A stretch of 64,000 nucleotides of DNA from Datura wrightii (taxonomy: Eukaryota > Streptophyta > Magnoliopsida > Solanales > Solanaceae), in NCBI GenBank assembly GCA_035772735.1, contig JASDFA010000001.1:92777501-92841500 (forward strand). Direction: 5' to 3'. The notes under the pieces are model-generated. The model ran no database searches and was not told the DNA's origin. It saw only the letters and a list, made by a program, of their open reading frames with translations. Below, piece by piece: positions 58,574-64,000 of this stretch. Position 1 is the stretch's first letter; each line of letters starts with the position of its first letter. Position numbers and translations under genes: made by a program.

Positions 58574-60186
58574 TGATGTGATATGGGTTTACAACACTAT
58601 TGATGCTCAAAACAAAGAAAATAGCATGGAATTAGGTGTATTTATGTGGATATGAGGCACTTTTCCTTTGATTTCAGGATAAATGGGTAATGGAACAATA
58701 AATTGCAAAAGGAAGCTAAAGGTGTGCAAAAAAGGGCAAAAAGTGTAGTCCACAGTATGATCCATAGGATGGACCTATGAGTCGTACTGCGGGCCGTGAT
58801 AAGAAGCTGAAAGTTTAACCTAGAACACTGATCCCACGAGACTTGTCACTGATCATACCATGATGGTACGAGTCGTGGTAAGCCAATCATGATGAAATCC
58901 AGAAGAATTGCACAGGAGGCTGATTCTCAGTATGAAAGGATCCTATGACCCGTGAAATGAAGGTACGAGTCATACCATACTAGTTGTGGTGAAGTTCAGA
59001 CAATGCCCAAAGTATCATGATCAAGCCACGGGTGTAAGGTACGAGTCGTACGATGTAGGTACGAATCGTACCTTGGCCCAACACTTGGCCAAAATTCAGC
59101 CAACACTTCAAGTCACGAGTCGATGCCACGGTCTGTGAGAAGCCCTTATGAGTCGTAGGAGGACCCACGACAAGCTTGGCGACAGATATGGAAAGCAGTC
59201 ATGTTAGTTTAGGAAAATATTCTTGTCTCTCTATAAATACGTTTTATGTTTTATTTTTCAGAGAGGACGACGAATAGACTTAATTTTAGTAGGAAAACAT
59301 TTTAGTAAGCAATTTTACATCATTGAAAGAGAGAATTGAGTTGGTTCAACCTTGTGATAAACCTTTTCTTGAGCTCATATTGTTCTTGCTACTTGTTATT
59401 CAAGATTTTGCAGATTAATTGAAGGAATCGTTTTTCTCAGTCGTCTTTATAAGTGTTGTTTTATGTCTTCAATCATGAACACCTTGCAACTATGAGAGGC
59501 TAAAACCTTAATTGCTAGGGTTGTGTGAACCATGGCGGATTAACAAGCTAGAGTTGCACAAAGTAATTCTAAAACCAATACTAATTACTTATATTGTAAT
59601 CTCTTCATCTTTAATGATTCTTAGCAGTGCGCAATGTTAAGAAGTGCCCAAATTCTTTACTTTCTTTGGTCGAAGAGGTAGAGATTAGGAAAAGAGAATT
59701 ACAATAGAGTCTTGATCTTGATGATCATTGTATTAACTTGAGCTGTGGTCGCAGGATAGTTATATCTGGAACTTTGTGATAACCGTTTGTTTGCAAAACT
59801 CATGAGACTTGGTCGAGTAATTGAGGATAGTCATTCAATAGGGATTGGTTGATTGTGTGAATGAACCTAAGTTATTAGTTCTGTAAGTAAGTATTGGTAA
59901 AGATCCCAAGTGTATACCCAAAGCTATTATGAACCCATGGGGAACAAAAACCCTAGTTATCCTTTAACTATTGATTTGCAAATATAATCTTGACTGTTGT
60001 TTATTTTTATTATTGATTTTTATTAGAATCCCCAAATTGTGAAGTAACTACCATATGAGTTCATCTACCGGCTGTAATCTAGATCTTCCATATTCCCTGT
60101 TGGATCGACCCCAACCTCTAAGTTGGGTTCTTTATTAAAAACGTCTGCTTCATACTTCAGTTGGAAGTGTGGTTTGAGCGTTATCA
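58574..60186 (+). repeat. 3' LTR of element N
   Basis: 1613 bp, TGATGTGATATGG to TTGAGCGTTATCA, pairing with 55141-56763. The donor-like site is changed to CTTTATAAGTG here. Confidence 0.87.
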
Positions 60187-61270
60187 CACGTCGACAGTGT
60201 GACTCTATATGGGTGATCGTGGATAGATCGACTAAATCAGTCCATTTCTTACTAGTGAAAACTACCGATTCAGACGAGGATTATGCTATATTGTACATTT
60301 GGGAGTTAGTTCAGTTGCATGGAGTTCCTTTTTCCATATCTCTGATAGGGGTACTCAGTTCACCTTACAGTTTTGGAGATTGTTTCAGAAAGGACTTGGT
60401 ACTCAAGTAAAGCTTAGCACAACTTTTCACCCACAGAAAAATGGTCAGGCCGAGCAGACCATTCAGACTCTTGAGGATATGTTGAGAGCATGTGTGATTG
60501 ATTTCAAGGGTAGTTGTGATGATCACTTGTCTCTCATCGAGTTTGCCTACAAAAACAGTTACCACTCCAGCATTCAGATGACTCCATATGAGGCTCTTTA
60601 TAGGTGGAGGTGTAGATCACCTATTGAATGGTTTGAGGTAGGTGAGGCTTCGTTAATAGGGCCAAATTCAGTTCATGAGGCTTTGGATAAGGTTCTTCTT
60701 ATTAGAGAAAAGGCTGAAAATAGCTCAAAGTCATCAAAAATCGTATGTGGATGTTAGAAGAAGAGAGCTAGAGTTTGAGGTTGATGATTGGGTATTTCTG
60801 AAGGTGTCTCTCATGAAGGGAGTGATAAGGTTCAGGAAGAAAGAGAAGCTTAGTCCCCGATATGTTGGTCCTTATAGGGTTTGGAGAAGAGTTGGCAAGG
60901 TGGCATATGAGTTGGAGTTACCAGCAGAGTTAGCTTCGGTGCATCTAGTTTTCCATGTATCTCTATTGAAGAAGTGCATCGGTGACCCAGCCTTAGTTAT
61001 TCTGGTGGAGAGCGTAGGTGTGAAGGATAGCCTTACCTATGAAGAGATCCCGGTTAAGATCCTTGATCGTCAAGTATGGAAGTTGAGAAACAAGGAAGTA
61101 GCTTCAGTGAAGGTGTTGTGGGGAAATTGGCTTGTTGAGGGAGCGACATGGGAAGCCAAAGCAGATATAATGGCTAAATACCCGCATCTTTTCCATTCTG
61201 GCTCAATTCTAGCATTAGGTATTAGTTTCCTCCTTAATAATCTATTCAGTTTCATGTCAAGTTCATGTCT
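60187..61270 (+). pseudogene. pol of element K, third part (integrase core, chromodomain)
   Basis: Continues the integrase directly after N (RQCDSIWVIVDRSTKSVHFL). The second aspartate motif is intact in one frame (SDRGTQFTLQFW about 60345-60380) after a frameshift. The glutamate motif GQAEQTIQTLEDML (about 60445-60485) is intact. After another frameshift near 60700 the frame 60675-61274 encodes the C-terminal part (DVRRRELEFEVDDWVFLKVS, then VGPYRVWRRVGKVAYELELP) and the chromodomain-like VKVLWGNWLVEGATWE (about 61107-61155), ending with MAKYPHLF. Of the Tekay copies here this C-terminus is the most complete. Confidence 0.82.
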
Positions 61271-61448
61271 CTAAGTTTCTTTCATGTCATAGCATGTATG
61301 TATATTTCATGAATTCAGTTCAGTCATGTGTATCAGTCCAGAGTCAGTCACTTCGTTAGTTTTCAACTTCACTTGTTCGATTTTAGGATTGTAGTTCCTT
61401 CCCCAGCCTTTCAGTATGCTTAATCTATGTTCGAGGATGAATGTTCCC

Positions 61449-61461
61449 AAAAGGGAGATAA
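61449..61461 (+). other. Polypurine tract of element K
   Basis: AAAAGGGAGATAA before the 3' LTR, with TTCGAGGATGAA at 61430-61441. Confidence 0.8.
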
Positions 61462-62979
61462 TGTAACACCCTAATAGTTCCTAAGATCAGACCTGAGGGT
61501 TGAACCAGAGAAAAGCAGGAAAATTTCACCAGAGTCACAGTATGACTCAAGGGACAAGCTGTTTTAGGGAACAATGACCCGTTGTATCCCTCGTGGTAAG
61601 TCCCCAGTCATGATTCCACCAAACAATGAGCCTAGCAATGACTCGTTGGAAGATCCAACAGGTCTTCCTAGGTTGTTGTTGAATGGAGTTTAGAAAAGGC
61701 CCAGAATGAGTCAGTGACAACGAAAGGTGCAACAGCCCATGGTGGCGAGTAATGACCCATGGTAACGGTCCGTTTGAAGGACTTCAGAAGCTATAAGAGG
61801 TGGCCAAGGTGACGATGAGAGGATATGATGAGTCGTTGTTTAAAGTAACAAATCAACCTATCTGGTCGTTGGTTGGAGAACTAGAAGAGTAACATTATTT
61901 CCCCTTGAAGCAACGAATGGAGTGATGAGTCATTGTTTCATACGACAACTCATCCTGATCGATCATTGGTCAGAACTTCAATAGAGTATCGGAATTTCTT
62001 CAGATATAACGGACTATTCAATGACCTATCATATCCTATGATGACCCATTGGAGTGGTCGTTGTAGCCGGCAGACAGTTTCTATGTGAATTTTTGGGGGT
62101 AGTTTCATAAATTCCCGAGCTCCTAACTTTCTAATGACATCATTTTAAGCCCTAAAATGAGTTTTTTAAGCGGGTTTAGCCTATCCTAAGTCATTAGACT
62201 CCCATGCATGCAATGTGTTGAGATTTGCTTCCAAGATCAAGCTAGAATCCTCCCCAATTCTCTTGGCCTTTTAAGGCTAATTACAAATCAGCTTACCCAG
62301 GTATATAGGTCTATGAATAGGGGATTTCTTCCACCCTCATACCCAAGCATCTTCTCAAATTCATTAATTCAAGTTCTTAATCACGTGTATTAATTTCTAG
62401 TGTTTAACCCAATTCTATGAAACTACCTATGCTATGTTTAGGGTCTAATCCCCTCATGTACTAAAGTATGTTTTAAGTCTAATGGGTAGATTTTATCCTC
62501 AATTTGATTATAAATTCATGATCTCAAGTTACTAAAAATTATGCCCTATTATGTAGGATTTTATGAAATTCAAGCCTATGATCCATAATTTTAAGTATGA
62601 TGAGATATCTAGTATGCATGAATATTTATGAACTCTCAACTTATGGTTCCATGATTATGATTTATGAAGCCTATTTCAAGTATGCATGATTTTATGATTT
62701 GGGGAAAGCCCATGCAAGTTAAATATGTTTTTATGATTTAGCCAAGGCTAATAAGATCAGCTTATCATATGGTTTGGAATCAAGACTCCTAATACAGCTT
62801 ATGATATGTTTGGAGCCAAGACTCCCAATGTTCAGATTTCAAGTTATGTATGAGATTATGATTTCATCTTTGTTGAAAAACAATGTGAGTACTATGCATG
62901 TTTTGGGAGTAGTGTCTAGCACTGAATGGACTTGGGGTCTCGAGGGTCCCGGTCTCAGAACTACATGCCAATGTAGGTG

Positions 62980-63029
<50 letters not shown>

Positions 63030-63966
63030 GACCTCTCAAGAGAATTTTCCCTCGCCCTAAGGGGCTCAACTTGATATTGATATCATGGTATAGCATCCTT
63101 TGCCTTTGCAAGATTTTGGATGGCTCTGCCTACTTGAGTGTGATAGTTGAGGCATCTCATAAACTCTATCGTGATGGTGTCGGTTATGACGAGTCTCCCA
63201 TTGTTCCTCATGATTTCAATTACTCATATTCATGACTTATGATATTATGTTTTACAGATGAGTTGACCCAATAATCAGTTTATTAGCTTTTATTTACGAT
63301 TCCAGCTATGATAAGTCATATGAGTTCTATTTTTAAATCTTTGTTCATTATGTTCAGTTATGATAACCAGCTTATGATTAATCATGTATACCTCAAATAC
63401 AGCTTTTAGCAGATAATTCTTACTTTCATGATCTTTTAATTTATATGAATATTTTCAACTAATGATTTATTAAGCATGTTTTACTTACCTTACATACTCA
63501 GTACATTCCAAGTACTGACCATATACTTTATGCTATATTCTATCATGATATAGGTTTGGGTGATCCAGCTCAGTTTTGCCGATAGCTTACTTCCTCTTCA
63601 GTCCAATTCAACACCCCTGCTTTGGGTAAGTCCTTATTATCCAAGGACATCTATCTATTTATATTTGTTATGTTAGTTCAATCTCAGACTTGGAGATAGT
63701 TGGGGGCTTGTCCTAGTATCTCATTATTTACCAGAGGCTTTTTCAGAGATAGACTAGTATGATTAGCTTTGAGATTCAGCATTGTGATGTATTCACTTGA
63801 TTTATGTTCTATGGTATTCAGTATTTCTGCTTATTCATGATTCATGCCGTTTTTCTACTTGATTAAGTTATTAAGTCATGCTATGTATATACCATGGATT
63901 AGCCTGGAGCAATTCGTGGTTCTAGGTCCTATGTCTCTATTCGGGGTCCTATCTCGAGTCATTACA
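61462..63966 (+). repeat. 3' LTR of element K
   Basis: 2505 bp, TGTAACACCCTAATAG to GAGTCATTACA. It pairs with 47376-49829 and carries the intact donor-like CCCAG|GTATATAGG (GT at 62301) and an (AT)n tract at 62979-63027 absent from the 5' copy. Confidence 0.87.
62979..63027. repeat. (AT)n microsatellite in 3' LTR of element K
   Basis: About 49 bp of AT dinucleotides. The 5' LTR has only GTATGTATATATG at the same place (about 48896-48910). Confidence 0.9.
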
Positions 63967-64000
63967 CTTACCAAGAGAAATTGAAATCTTTAAATAGATG
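63967..64000 (-). repeat. LTR of element I, continuation after K
   Basis: Begins with the second copy of the CTTAC target duplication. It then continues the LTR of I with sequence like that of H (reverse complement of a TTTAAAGATTTCAATTTCTC block) to the window end. Confidence 0.65.

Larger units (their letters stand above)
55141..60186 (+). mobile_element. Element N: non-autonomous Athila-like LTR element without coding region
   Basis: LTRs 55141-56763 and 58574-60186, a perfect target duplication CACGT (55136-55140 and 60187-60191), and a 1.8-kb interior. The interior has an Asp-tRNA primer site and a polypurine tract but no gag or pol. By eye the LTRs are about 93-95% alike, so N is older than B. 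It keeps only the leader and the post-pol region, including the hairpin shared with B. It corresponds to what is called a LARD-type derivative. Confidence 0.87.
47376..63966 (+). mobile_element. Element K: Tekay/Del-type retrotransposon carrying solo LTR M and element N
   Basis: 5' LTR 47376-49829, PBS 49834-49845, gag from 50039, pol to about 61200, PPT 61449-61461, 3' LTR 61462-63966. A perfect target duplication CTTAC (47371-47375 and 63967-63971) lies inside the LTR of I. Pol is split by M (RNase H) and N (integrase). It is a separate Tekay subfamily from A, C and E: its LTR start reads TGTAACACCC and its CACGAGTCGT repeats are replaced by ATGACTCGTTG-like ones. It is highly decayed. Confidence 0.88.

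Overview
This is plant nuclear DNA made almost entirely of nested LTR retrotransposons. I see no host gene, tRNA gene, rRNA gene or prokaryotic feature. Two Ty3/gypsy groups are present. The first is Tekay/Del-type chromoviruses (LTRs of about 2.2-2.5 kb, initiator-Met tRNA primer site, gag-PR-RT-RH-INT with a chromodomain-like tail). The second is Athila-like elements (LTRs of about 1.4-1.6 kb, Asp-tRNA primer site). The family mix and gag sequences suggest a large-genome eudicot, most likely Solanaceae (possibly pepper). That taxonomic call is inference.

Left part (1-43085). A minus-strand Tekay element, E, spans 1-41091. Its 3' LTR is cut by the window start and its 5' LTR lies at 38849-41091. 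E was split twice by plus-strand Tekay elements. Element A (1521-21157) went into the 3' UTR/tail of E, and element C (21197-34024) went in 35 E-derived bases further on. A was then hit by minus-strand Athila-like element B (4626-14465, perfect TTCAC target duplication). C was hit by solo LTR D (26597-28096), and the 3' part of C is rearranged (29629-32434). E itself sits inside Athila-like element H, of which only the 3' UTR and 3' LTR (41092-43085) are in the window.

Right part (43086-64000). H abuts the gag of a minus-strand relative, I (gag 43086-46615, LTR from 46735). The gag of I carries a Tekay solo LTR, J (43434-45743, perfect TATTA duplication). The LTR of I is split by Tekay element K (47376-63966, perfect CTTAC duplication). 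K in turn contains solo LTR M (52899-54411) and the coding-free element N (55141-60186, perfect CACGT duplication). The LTR of I resumes at 63967.

All Tekay polyproteins here are decayed by frameshifts, stops or lost catalytic residues. Element B is the exception in quality: its LTRs are the same length (1427 bp) and differ at only about 24 positions by eye. It keeps gag, protease and a complete 406-codon third ORF, but has no reverse transcriptase, RNase H or integrase, so it looks like a recently mobile, pol-less element that used enzymes in trans.

The most interesting signals are: (i) a conserved splice-donor-like site in Tekay LTRs paired with an acceptor exactly 4 nt before the gag ATG, which would remove the primer-binding site from a spliced mRNA; (ii) a donor/acceptor pair before the third ORF of B; (iii) a post-pol hairpin shared by B and N with a compensatory base-pair change; (iv) three polypurine-tract-like motifs in B; and (v) a short motif just upstream of the polypurine tract shared by Tekay and Athila elements.
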